Source: Lepas anatifera
Lineage: Eukaryota; Arthropoda; Thecostraca; Lepadidae
Length of the DNA stretch: 64,000 nt
Reading direction: 5' to 3'
Assembly (NCBI GenBank): GCA_034440635.1
Contig: JAOTON010001615.1
Location: 630,501-694,500 of the forward strand
Shown: positions 1 through 11,389 of the stretch, piece after piece
How positions within the stretch are numbered: position 1 is the stretch's first letter
Layout of the letters: every line of letters begins with the position of its first letter
Program-made: the position numbers and the translations under genes
Notes under the pieces: model-generated
Told to the model about the DNA's origin: nothing
The model's database searches: none
What the model saw: the letters and a program-made list of their open reading frames with translations, nothing else

Positions 1-1584
<1,584 letters not shown>

Positions 1585-2239
1585 TGAGTCAATGAAATAT
1601 TTTGTAACGTTTTGGCATCATGAATGCAAATTATCTGGGCCTGTAGGCCATATTTTGAAAGCCAGCATACATGGTTTGTGCCCCGGATGTCCTGTACTTG
1701 GCTCGTTCGCAGGTAGTTTATAGGGGGGGGCTGGGGGTCCGAAAACTTGGCGAACTTACATCTTGAAAACTTGCCTTACGACCTAGTTTGACCTTGAAGA
1801 TGTAAGCCAAGATAAATTAAAATCGGATACAAGGTAGATCATTATGCTCCCCACCCCCCCCAATGGGCGTGTTTCTATCCCTCTTGATTTTTTGAGATCT
1901 TAAGGGTGGGACACTTTAGGACCCCTCCACTGCACGTTGATGCCGGACCATTCTACACTGCGCGTTTTAAACACCAATTATGATGGTGATGTTTTTATTT
2001 TGAACGCGGGATTATCCGATTAGGATGCCAGACTATCAATGCTTATGGTGTTTATCAGATAAAAACAGAATCTACAACATTCTATTCTACCATCCCAATA
2101 AAAACCTTTACATACAGCTCTGTATCATGTAGCTACTTCGGCCATCGGAATAAAACCCTAAAGCTGCAGCCTTTTACTATGCAGATTCTTGGTACGTAAA
2201 ATAAAAAAACACTCCTCTAAATATGGCGAGGTTTTCAAT
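1585..2239. other. Gene-free stretch with a fragment of family E
   Basis: Positions about 1740-1960 resemble one end of the family E repeats (30757-31705, 38992-39881): the segment around 1785-1800 on tracts of gacctagtttgaccttgaag, and an end around 1935 reading cccctccactgcacg. Positions 1960-2239 hold nothing I can identify. Confidence 0.4.
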
Positions 2240-2445
2240 CTAGAACTGGATATGGCTTGTCTCCTCAGCATCCTCTATGGAACTCCACGGTAAGTCTTCC
2301 TCAGCGAAGTGGGTCTGCTCCAACCAGACGGAGTGCCGGTTGTCCCAGTCGCCAATGTCCAGACCGCGCCCGGAGCCGAGGAGCGGCGCCGTTGCGCTCC
2401 CCCACGCCACCACTACGGCCGCCATGGCCAGAATCAGGCCCACCA
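2240..2445 (-). CDS. C-terminal exon of a small membrane-anchored acidic protein (copy 1)
   Basis: The minus-strand reading frame ends at a TAG at 2240-2242. It encodes a hydrophobic segment of about 20 residues (VGLILAMAAVVVAW) and then an acidic tail with DIGDWDNRHSVWLEQTHFAEE. The paralogue at 8454-8659 has the same order, with DVGDWDTRHSVWLQQTHFAEE, so selection has probably kept this frame. Both copies begin right after a pyrimidine tract and AG (here gctgttgcag, AG at 2446-2447), so this is most likely a last exon entered in phase 1, not a complete gene starting at an ATG. The frame also runs on into the minisatellite at 2446-2628, where the upstream ATGs lie. Function is unknown. The hydrophobic segment could be a membrane anchor or an uncleaved signal. 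The upstream exons were not found. Confidence 0.6.
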
Positions 2446-2628
2446 CTGCAACAGCGGAGCACGGCCGAGTCAACCACATCACTGCAACAGCGGAGCACGG
2501 CCGAGTCGGTCAACCACACCACTGCAACAGCGGAGCACGGCCGAGTCAACCACATCACTGCAACAGCGGAGCACGGCCGAGTCAACCACATCACTGCAAC
2601 AGCGGAGCACGGCCGAGTCAACCATCGG
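2446..2628 (-). repeat. 36-bp minisatellite carrying five copies of a 3' splice site
   Basis: Five tandem units begin at 2446, 2482, 2522, 2558 and 2594 (36 bp, the second 40 bp). On the minus strand each unit contains the tract ctccgctgttgcag followed by tg, the same sequence that forms the acceptor of the adjacent exon. The array has therefore multiplied a potential intron 3' end. All reading frames through it are by-products of the repeat. Confidence 0.85.
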
Positions 2629-2929
2629 ATGGTGTGGAGTCAGTGAAAAACCTAGCAGGGCTGCAATCCCCTCGCCAGAACTTTCAGCTTCCGTGGAGCA
2701 CTTTCCCGTGAATAAGGCTAGAATTTAGGAATATTTATATTCGAAGCAAGAGTTCAGCTCTCTTTTTCCATGCTATTCTCTCGCTGATTGGCGGTCTGTT
2801 GCTGATCTGGGTCTGGCACTATGCAGCAGGAGACTGAGTATTTGCATCTCCTGGTAATCATCCTTTCATGGCCTGAAGCATTGACGCGTTTCTAGCACTT
2901 AAGTTGGGGAAGAAGGGCGATTGCAACTC

Positions 2930-3773
2930 TTAACACGCGCATTGACGGGGGTCTGAGCCACCTTCGCATTGACGAGGGGGGCGGGTACCCGACCCCCTAA
3001 GATCTCGAGAACCACGGTAGGTAGCGAAAAAACGGTAAACGGCGTTGGGCTACCCATCCACTTCTCCATCAAAAATATTTGAACCATTTTTGTCAGGTCA
3101 CATTTAAGGTCACAAGAGGTCAAGACATGCCGTCATAGGGATAACATGTAAATTCAGTTTTTCGGTCATTACATCTGAACAAATAAAGATAGAGCAAAAC
3201 GACTTAAACTATATGAATCCTCTCAGCACGTCGAATCGAATGATATATAATTTGACCTTGCTAGATCAAATCAAGGATTTGACCTAACCTGAGGTCAGGT
3301 CAGGGTCAAATTATATAAAATGCATATCATTAAAACAGCAAAGCCCAGGCGAGTCTAATGCAGCTAAAATAAATGCTCTATCGCCATTCGTTACTGAGTT
3401 ATTCCGTAAAAACCATTTTCCCATGTATTTCCAATGGAGAGGTCATGCCTCGTACCTGACCTTAGGTCATCGATATAAAAAATACCGGAAAATATTTTTG
3501 AGAACTCGGTAGGGCCATTATGTGATATGAGTTTCAATCGGATAAGTTCACCCTGCTCCGACTTATGCTATCTTAAACTTTGAGGTCGGGTCACTTGACC
3601 TGTACTGGTGACCTGACCTGGGATGACCTAACCTTAAAATTTTCACAGAAGTTGTAAAAATGATGAGGAAAAAGGAATGCCAAGTACGGTGGCGCTACGC
3701 GCCGCTGTTTTTCTACTATCTCCGAAAAACCCGAGGGGGGGGCGGGTACCCGCCCCGTCAATGCGCGTGTTAA
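2930..3773 (+). mobile_element. Family B TTAA element, complete (844 bp)
   Basis: TTAA stands at both ends (2930-2933 and 3770-3773). The inner ends are inverted: TTAACACGCGCATTGACGGG on the left and ccgtcaatgcgcgtgttaa on the right. Near the right end are a hairpin around ggcgctacgcgcc, a GAAAAAC segment and the palindrome GGCGGGTACCCGCC, which also occurs near the left end. The interior is rich in AGGTCA/TGACCT. No open frame is shared with the other copies, so it looks non-autonomous. TTAA target duplication is typical of piggyBac-type transposition; assignment to that superfamily is inference. Confidence 0.8.
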
Positions 3774-4140
3774 GTGACATTTAAAAATCCCTTATCACCG
3801 TTCAACGGCGCAGCATTGCGCTAAGTCACCTGTCGTCTGTTCCGTGTCCAGTCTGTTTTCCGTCTGTTTTGTGTCCAGTAAAGCCCAGGTCTCCCGTGTG
3901 TGCGCGAGCCTTTCACCCACCGTCTTACCTCCTGGAATGCGAGATGTCAGACTACCGAGCTGAGTGAAGGACCCAAAATAGTCTGAGATTTTTCCAGCTA
4001 CTCTGCCGAAGAACCTGGCGAAAACACACACTATGAAAGCATTTGTTCGATGTTGGCAAAATTTACGAAATAGCAGGCAGAATATTGCTTGCATTTTAGC
4101 TTACCAAGTAAGCTAAAAAATGCCGTAAATGATGCTCGCA
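3774..4140. other. Unassigned stretch with a short imperfect direct repeat
   Basis: Positions 3838-3880 hold two imperfect copies of a ctgttccgtgtccagt-like unit. Nothing else was recognised. Confidence 0.4.
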
Positions 4141-4154
4141 CAGCTCCTGCATCG

Positions 4155-4254
4155 TTGCATTGCACTGGAGGACAATACAGGGCACAGCAGCTGCATTGCT
4201 CTGGAGGACAATACAGGGCACAGCAGCTGCATTGTACTGGAGGACAATACAGGG
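4155..4254 (+). repeat. 36-bp minisatellite, about three units
   Basis: Three units of ctgcattgcactggaggaca followed by atacagggcacagcag, differing at one or two bases. The small frames crossing it on both strands are explained by the repeat. Confidence 0.85.
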
Positions 4255-4653
4255 TACCTCCTACAATACCTCCGATAGTATCGTATGCTAGTCTTTCGCT
4301 TCGAGTTGTGGCCTGTTTTGAACTGTTCAGAACGCCATAGGACAGAAAGTTTGCTTTTCCAAGACATTATCCTGTTCACCAAGGTCACAAGTCTTCTGAG
4401 TCGAGTCATTACTTCAATTCATCGACTGTGTGCTTTGAAAATAGACCTGTAAATTTATTGTAAACGATAGATGGCTATACAAATTGTGTAAATATCAGAT
4501 GCGCATTTTCAATGCCAAAATAATTGCTGTTCCATTGCGTTTTGGGTCTCAAGATCTGCAAGAGGTGATAAAAAATTATATTTTTCTGAAGTCAGGCTCG
4601 TGTATGTTTTTTTAACAGGAATATCGTGGTAATTCACCCAGGCTCTTCCGTAC

Positions 4654-4978
4654 CTGGAAACAGTACCCTTGAGTGAGTTGTCCGTTCCAGGATTGTTAGG
4701 CCTGCCAGGTTTTTGGGGCTTTTTAGAGCCCTGTTTTTCGCCGAAGGAGATGGAACCTGCCGAGACACTGTTTTCGCCAGTGGAATCGGAAGATGCCAGA
4801 TTGCTAAAGGTTGACAGCGCTGAGTCGTAGTCGTATAGCTGGGACTGCTGGTCGTAGTCGTATAGCTGGGCCCCACTGTCGTAGTCATAGTGTTGGGCCT
4901 GGCTCTGGTAGAACTGGGCGTGACTGAGTCGAACCGTGATGGCTGCCAGCAACAGCAGGCAAGCCAGAGACTGCATGT
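4654..4978 (-). CDS. Secreted Tyr/Asp-rich protein, signal-peptide exon (copy 1)
   Basis: The minus-strand frame starts at the ATG at 4974-4976, two bases after an acceptor (ctctctgtcaggcccacag). Residues 1-20 (MQSLACLLLLAAITVRLSHA) form a clear signal peptide. The mature part opens with QFYQSQAQ, then three Tyr-Asp-Tyr-Asp blocks (HYDYDSGA, QLYDYDQQ, QLYDYDSA), then a Ser-rich linker, SFGEKQ and a Lys/Pro/Gly/Asn stretch. A donor (cag/gtacgg) at 4653-4654 is in the same place and phase (2) as the donor in the paralogue at 10389-10632. The frame that stays open to 4509 is therefore probably intronic read-through. The YDYD motif and signal peptide suggest an extracellular structural or adhesive role, but I recognise no named family. 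The acceptor phase of the downstream membrane exon does not match this donor directly, so another exon may lie between. Confidence 0.7.
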
Positions 4979-6920
4979 CTGTGGGCCTGACAGAGAGACT
5001 GTGTCACTGCTGGAAGTAATAGCGGAGATGTCGGAGAATACAGGGAGCTCGAACCCTCTCCCCAGTCTCTAACTGCACTGAATAAACTTGAAGTTCTGGG
5101 CGAAATGTTGGTGGCAATGGAATTAAGCTCGTATGACACAACATGGTTAGCGGAATAAAACATATACATAAACACCAGTTAGAAAATCTTTCAGTCTACA
5201 AGTCAATGGTCTCAAAGCGTGTGATAGATTGAAGATTGGGAACCCTGAGCCAAACTCGAAAAACTCTCGCATGAGCTCCTCCATATTTTCTATATTTTCT
5301 TTATACTATAACACAGTATACAGTATACAGGCTCAAATACCCACCTAGCCTACTCCGCACGCAGATGAATGGCAACAGAGGAATTGTTTTGCACCGCAGT
5401 GGGGACAGTGCAGGCTCTTCCCCAGTTCAACACTCGAGCATCTTGTTTAACAGCATCTATATAACCAATTTTTTAGAAGAAAACTGCGCTTATCACCCGT
5501 GTTTGTCATCATGAGCTTCTCTTTGAACCGGGGGATGGGGATTAGAGAGGCCCGGCCCGCCGCAGTCCCTGCGATGTTTTGAAGACACAAAAAGGCCGAG
5601 TCCAGAGACATTTATGAATGTCTGAGTACCCGACACACCTTTGCCTCATTGTTTAGCAGCTTTCTATTTCCTGCAATTTCCGGTCAGCTTTTTATTTCCT
5701 ACACAGTCTGCAATTTTCAGGCCAGTTTGCACCAACGGGTTAGATGATAAGGCTTTAAACTGAAATATCGCAGCACCACCGGCATCTTCATAAGGTTACT
5801 TAAAACTCAAATAATGTTTTAAAGAGACCAAGGGATGCAGACATCAGGCTTTCTCTATCGATGACCGGAGTTCAGATCATTCGTGCAGCGACACCGTTTG
5901 AGTATGTAGGACCACATTAAACACATGTGGCGATTCTCTTCTGTAAACACTGGTCATATATTTTTTTAAATTCTGGATATAATGTGTTTTTGAGATGTTT
6001 CCATTGCAGGGTTCCAAATTTTGATCAATGACACATGAATACTATCTGAAACCACATAATCTGATTAGGTGATTCATCTTAAGTTATCCATTCATGCACA
6101 TTTGGGCTCCATTTGCCTGAAACTTAGAACACGGGAAACAGAAAGCAGAACAGCTCCTGTCGGGTTCCAATATTTCAATTTTATCGTTGGCTCCCAGTTT
6201 AGATAGAGAGGTCCAAAATGACCTGACCTTAGTCGGCCATATTTTCCTAAATGATCCACGTGGCAGCTGATTAAGCTAAATGGAAGGTGCTGCTGTGGGA
6301 AGTAAATCTGGAGTGAGCTAGTACCCCTAGCACGACGTGGAGGTCATGGACGGCTTCAAGTCTGACCTTTTGACTCTACGATATGCAGCAAGTCTTTCCA
6401 TGAAGTGCGTAAAGATCAGTGTACAAAATATTTTCAAGACTTTGTGGAACGTTTATGTTTTTCCAGGACGATCACTACCATTCAGTGACTTACCCTTAGC
6501 AAGTGAAGGTCAGATGAATCCGAGCTGTCACCCACAGTGGAGGGCTGGTGGCAGCTGGTTCTGCTTATCGGAGAATTCCTTTCGTATACTGGTCAGGCTA
6601 ACATGTACGCTGATTCTTCGCTGCAATACGCTTGCTGCTGGAAGTGGTACCTTTCCCCGACCCGATAATAATCTTATTCGAAATTACTCTCTTCATATGC
6701 TGAGAAAAATTATAAAAGCCTATTGATTCGATAAGATAGAGGTTCAGGATTTTGTTCCCGTAGTGAATTGCTAAAAGCTTTCGAGAACATTGCACTACTC
6801 TTCGTCAGGGTTACCGAAATTGTAGCAGACCTAAAGCAGGGTATTTTTAACAAAGAAAATTTGCGAGAGCAAAAATTTTAGTTGGAAAGATTAAAAGGAC
6901 GGTAAAATACACTCGAAAGC
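4979..6920. other. Unassigned, mostly AT-rich; likely 5' flank of the secreted gene
   Basis: This lies 5' of the secreted-protein exon on the minus strand and may hold its intron, first exon and promoter. A TATA-like minus-strand motif (agtataaagaa) occurs near 5300-5310 but no matching first exon could be fixed. Short frames at 4885-5175 and 6337-6726 have no recognisable features. The rest shows nothing I can identify. Confidence 0.35.
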
Positions 6921-6929
6921 TTTGAACAT

Positions 6930-7312
6930 TTCACACACGCATTGGCAGGCCGCAGGGGTGGGTATCCCCCACCCTCGTTTTTTTTTAGATGGAATAAAAA
7001 CAGCGACGCGCAGCGCCACCGTACTTGGTATGCTTTTTCATAATCATTTTCACAACTTCGTTCAAAATTTTAAGGTTAGGTCATCTCAGGTCAGGTCACT
7101 AGTGAAGTTCAAGTGAACTCACCTAAAAAAGCTTAAGAGGTTATGGGTCAGAACAGGGTGAACCTATCCCATTAAAACTCATATCACAAAATGGGCCTTC
7201 CAAATTCTACAAAGCATGTTCCGATATTTTTTTCTTTCCATGACCTGGGGTCAGATACGAGCAATGAACTCCGCACTGGAAATATGTGGAAAAATGGCTT
7301 AAACTGAATAAC
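6930..7312 (-). mobile_element. Diverged, truncated family B/G element
   Basis: Read on the minus strand this matches the 3' half of family B/G copies: the mirrored order gacctggggtcag, aaaattttaaggttagg, the agcgccaccgtacttgg hairpin arm, and a final GGGTGGG/CCCACCC palindrome at 6955-6975. The outer TTAA is lost. No coding capacity. Confidence 0.6.
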
Positions 7313-8453
7313 GTGGTACGTAACTAGCTATTTCACTTTTCACAACAGCCCTCGTCCCGTTACGTGAGGAGGCACCCTGAGGCCACGCGCTCGGTGAGCA
7401 CTCCACACCTTCTACTCTGCCGACTGCACGTGCATTCAAGGCTCTTCACTGCGTTCGCCACCACCTCCCGGGTTAGAATATCACACAGGAGTAGCGTCGA
7501 ATGCTATATATCGTACCTGGGAGTGATAACTCCACTCCGTGGACCAACAGCGTATCTGAAAAATTATTGGACAACACTATGGGTGTCTTCGTGAGAAATA
7601 GCCTCCGGCTAGAGCGGAAAAAACTGGGTAAGGCACCCACAATGGGACCAGCAGAATTCTGCTGATCCCAGTTCAGATTTCTTTGGTTTCCTATAATTTA
7701 GCTTAGTGGATGCTTGGTCCCGAATAAGTTTTTAGCTATGTAAAGAAAAGAACGGTATTTTCATCTCCTCAACTAGTTGGCTCAGGCAAAACGGGTGGAG
7801 TTTTAGTAACCCAGTGCCGGAATGTAGTGGGTTGTTCTCACAGAGCTGCTGAGAACCGATGCATCATTTAAGTATTAGTTCCGGCAATGTGTGCCGCACG
7901 GTTGTCTCGATTCAAGTAAAGGCTTTCGGTGTTCCTGATCGATGGAGTGTTGCCTGAGGCTGTTTCGGCTAGCTAGTTTTCACCGTAGTATTCAGTCGAG
8001 CAAAACAAGGCTATTTAATTTGTGAGAACAGCAGAAGGAAAATAAATGAAAATAAAAGTTTAGGCAGCGCAAGAAGTAAGGTGTATCTCCTCCATCTAGG
8101 GCAGAAAACTGTTTGCCGCAGAGGAGTTTCTATGGTTTGTCACACGTCACTCACAATGTAAATTACAAACTTCTATTTTTCCCACAATTCATACGTCAAC
8201 ACAACACCAGCTATTGGCGGATCGAGGACTTTATTTCTGAGAGAGGGAGGAGACTAGAGGAATTGAGCCTCCCTCGCCATTGCCTCGGAACAGCCACCAG
8301 CTATGCATTCACAATGGGTACTCTGACATTTGAGGATGGGGGGGGGCTTGATCTCATCTGCCCCCACCCCTTGTATCAACCACCGGCACCCGTCAACAAA
8401 TCTTTAACAATAACCAAAGTGGAGGAAAAATAACAAGCTCTGTCCTGGCTTAT
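7313..8453. other. Unassigned intergenic or intronic stretch
   Basis: An open frame at 8113-8433 (+) has no motif and no paralogous support. The remainder is unique-looking sequence without recognisable repeats, RNA genes or exons. Confidence 0.35.
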
Positions 8454-8659
8454 TCAGACCAGGAAACCAGTTTCCTCCTTCTCATCCGCTATCGCACCCA
8501 ACGCCAGGTTCTCCTCGGCGAAGTGGGTTTGCTGCAGCCAGACAGAGTGTCGTGTATCCCAGTCTCCCACGTCCAGCTCACGTCCAGAGCCGGCGAAGGG
8601 TGCAGTTACAGCCGTCAGCAGCACGGCGATGGCGACCAGACCCAGGAAGGCGCCTATCA
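8454..8659 (-). CDS. C-terminal exon of a small membrane-anchored acidic protein (copy 2)
   Basis: Paralogue of the exon at 2240-2445. It encodes a hydrophobic stretch (GAFLGLVAIAVLLTAV), a PFAGSGRELDVGDWD segment and THFAEEN, and ends at a TGA at 8454-8456. It starts after the acceptor ccggttctgtttcag (AG at 8660-8661) in the same phase 1 as copy 1. Unlike copy 1 there is only one acceptor and no minisatellite. Similarity is strongest in the W-D-x-R-H-S-V-W-L core, which marks it as the likely functional part. Together with the secreted exon at 10389-10632 it forms a second cassette on the minus strand. Function unknown. Confidence 0.65.
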
Positions 8660-8699
8660 CTGAAACAGAACCGGCGCAGCGCTTCAATGCTGCTGCCAA

Positions 8700-9275
8700 G
8701 CTGGATCAGTGACAAAGAGTGCGACTGTCTTATCTTGGTGCTAGGGTACGTATGTGGTGCACGCTACATTAAAATCAGTAGCGTATCCAGAAGCAGTTCC
8801 AGGACGATCAGAGTATGTTACTTTTGGGAATATCACAAGCATGTCAATTAAATCTGCATATCATTGTCTATGACCCGGAAGAGCTGCGTGAAAAATGGGA
8901 TGAAACCTTGGAAGTGATTTTCACAAATCATATACAATTGGTATCATACGCTTGAGGATTGATTGGAGTATGTGCAATTATAAAGAGTCCCTTCCTTGTG
9001 AGGGACCTCCCACATCACCCGTGGTAAATCGATTTCACATGCAATGAAACTGGAATATTTCTGGCCATCGCCGAATGTAGTAGCCTGGGCAAAAACAATG
9101 ACATAATTACGAACGAAAGTATTCACTAATCACTCTGGATATCTCTAGAATATGTGCGTCGCTATAACATTTGATATTAATTGGACCTTCTAGTCGAAAA
9201 AATATCTGACTGGCTAGGGAAAGTTATTGGGTTGTTTCTGATTGTCATATTTCTGGAAATCAGGAAATTCCACTG

Positions 9276-9279
<4 letters not shown>
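8700..9279. other. Unassigned stretch
   Basis: Short frames (8944-9126) have no motifs. No repeat family seen in the rest of the window was recognised here. It may be intron of the second cassette. Confidence 0.3.

Positions 9280-9332
<53 letters not shown>
9280..9332. repeat. (AT)n microsatellite
   Basis: About 26 perfect AT dinucleotides, followed to about 9415 by two imperfect direct copies of a catatacgaatatat-type segment. Confidence 0.95.
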
Positions 9333-9334
<2 letters not shown>

Positions 9335-9415
9335 TATACGAATATATTAATATATGAAATATGAAATGAAATACAAAATGCAATATGAATGAAATTCATA
9401 TACGAATATATGAGA

Positions 9416-10388
9416 TATACAGCAAGAATTCACCGAAGTATTTCAATCGGTTATTTGTATATTTATGTTTTTATTATTTATTTTGTTTTCTTTTTTGCTG
9501 ACTGCAGCTAGAATGCTAACAATAACTTATTATTTAGCATATGTATCAATCATTATGTATTATTAATCTAACTATTACCTATTAATCTGAGTGTTTTTTT
9601 TACATCAGGATTTGAGGAGACAGGTCAGTCTACACCTTATCAAATTATGATCATACTCCTCCCTGCAACACTCCAAAACCTATCAACTATATATATTTTT
9701 TGTGTTATACTTACATGCCTCGAGCCCACCAGGAAGTCCCAGCTGCCGAATGGGCTCAAAGAAGTTTGATACTTTTCCATTCACTGCACCGAAGACCCTG
9801 TGGGAAAAGTTGCATACCGGGCTGTTTCAGGGGAGTAATGCTGCTAGGAGTTACCACCGGGTATAAACACCGCCCTGGAGTCGAGTAGTGACGCGCATTG
9901 TCTACGGAGAACATGCATCTCAAGTGATAGTCAATCTCTTTTACATTTTCATCATGATTCGCTGGTATTTAGAATATAAAAGTGGTTTCTCTGTTATGAC
10001 TGGTGACCACCCATCTGCATACATCCCCAAGTGCTTGAACGAAATCCGACGCTCACGATTGTGGAATTGAGACGAACCCGAATGCCGGTAATTGAAAAGA
10101 TACCTTCACCTTTGCAGGTGATTAATGCTATGTGACAGGGACTCTATGTTACATTCTTGGCCCCCCTGAAGCTGTAAGTTCGAATATTATTCATTAAATC
10201 TTATCATAACGTATATGCTCGGATGGCCCGTAATAAGAGCTCACCATCTACAATTTCTGGCTTATGACAGACTTCTTAGTGGCTCACCAAAGCCTTTCGG
10301 GATATGGAAACATTCATTAAAACAGAAAAATCTATTAGAGTGCTGAATATCGAACTATTAGTATCTTAATGGACACCATCCAACATAC
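9416..10388. other. Unassigned stretch between cassettes
   Basis: AT-rich to about 9690 and then more balanced. Frames at 9700-9888 and 9888-10070 (+) have no recognisable motif. The minus-strand frame that runs to 10358 beyond the donor at 10388 is probably intronic. Confidence 0.3.
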
Positions 10389-10632
10389 CCATTGAAGGGA
10401 CCACCCTGTGCAGGCCTGCTGTTCTGCTGGTTGCTGTTGTACTGTTTGTCGCCAAAATAGTTTGAAACTGCCGAGCCCAGGTAGGCAGGCGCTGTGGAGT
10501 CGTAGTCGTAGTGTTGGCCGTGAGAGTCGTGGTCGTAGCTGGCGTAGTTCTGCGCATGGCTTTGGTAGAATTGGGCGTGACTGAGTCCAAATCCAACCAC
10601 CAGTAGTTGTACACTCGCCAGGGACTGCATAT
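10389..10632 (-). CDS. Secreted Tyr/Asp-rich protein, signal-peptide exon (copy 2)
   Basis: Paralogue of the exon at 4654-4978. An acceptor (gttccacag) sits two bases before the ATG at 10628-10630. Residues 1-19 (MQSLASVQLLVVGFGLSHA) are a signal peptide. The mature part begins QFYQSHAQNY and holds one YDHD and one HYDYDS block (three YDYD blocks in copy 1), then a short linker, YFGDKQ and a Gln/Asn/Pro/Gly-rich end. The donor gg/gtatgt at 10387-10388 is in phase 2, as in copy 1, so the few codons open to 10358 are likely intronic. Both copies share the order secreted exon, then membrane exon downstream, which shows a cassette duplication. Secreted, low-complexity and Tyr-rich; exact role unknown. 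Confidence 0.7.
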
Positions 10633-10969
10633 CTGTGGAACAGCAGGCCTTTTAATCACAAACGGTCAGGAGAAGCTGGCCTGTGCCTTTATCATCATCT
10701 TCTTTGTGTTCCTCACCATCGAATACCTTAGGACAGTGACAGCGGGACGTCCCAATTTAAGGGAGAGGGGCACCATTGAATTTTCAACCCATTTCTTTCC
10801 AGTCAAAGACATAGGGCTAGTGCTAAAATTTCTTATTTAAGGGGTGCACCATGCTCCGCTGCCCTCCCCCCACCCAGTTGGGCCGCCAGTGCCTTAGGAC
10901 ATGTACGCTCTGGCGGATTGCCGTTAAAATTGCTTGCTTTTGAAAAACCTTGGCGCCAGTACAGTCAAA

Positions 10970-11075
10970 TTATCCACTCGGGCTCACTGTACCCACTCGG
11001 GCTCACTGTATCCACTCGGGATCACTGTATCCACTCGGGATCACTGTACCCACTCGGGCTCACTGTATTCGCTCG
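10970..11075 (+). repeat. 19-bp minisatellite, five to six units
   Basis: Tandem units of ccactcgggctcactgtac with C/A and C/T variants. The overlapping frames at 10918-11133 and 10934-11386 are products of the repeat. Confidence 0.9.
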
Positions 11076-11389
11076 GGGTACCAAAAGCAGCTGGGAATGC
11101 CTCTCGTATACTCTTCACGCCCGATTTAGCTAAAACTTGCCACCAACAATCCACCAATCTGTACGAGCTGCCGAGGAATAGCATGCCAAGAAAAAAAAAC
11201 AGAATGGCTTCAGCCTGCTTTATCTGCGGTAGAATTGCCCATTTGTTTCTTAGTTCCTGGTGTATCTTTGGGCTTAACCTAACTGAAAATATAATACAAA
11301 TGGATAAACTTCTCATGAGTGGATTTTATCTCAAAATATTGATTTTTTTAATATGGCAATATGGATCTGTATTTCAAGATCGCTAAACT

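Noticed and set aside
2257..2728. Plus-strand frames over the 36-bp minisatellite
   Set aside because: Open in several frames at once because of the repeat. The minus-strand exon is supported by its paralogue; these are not.
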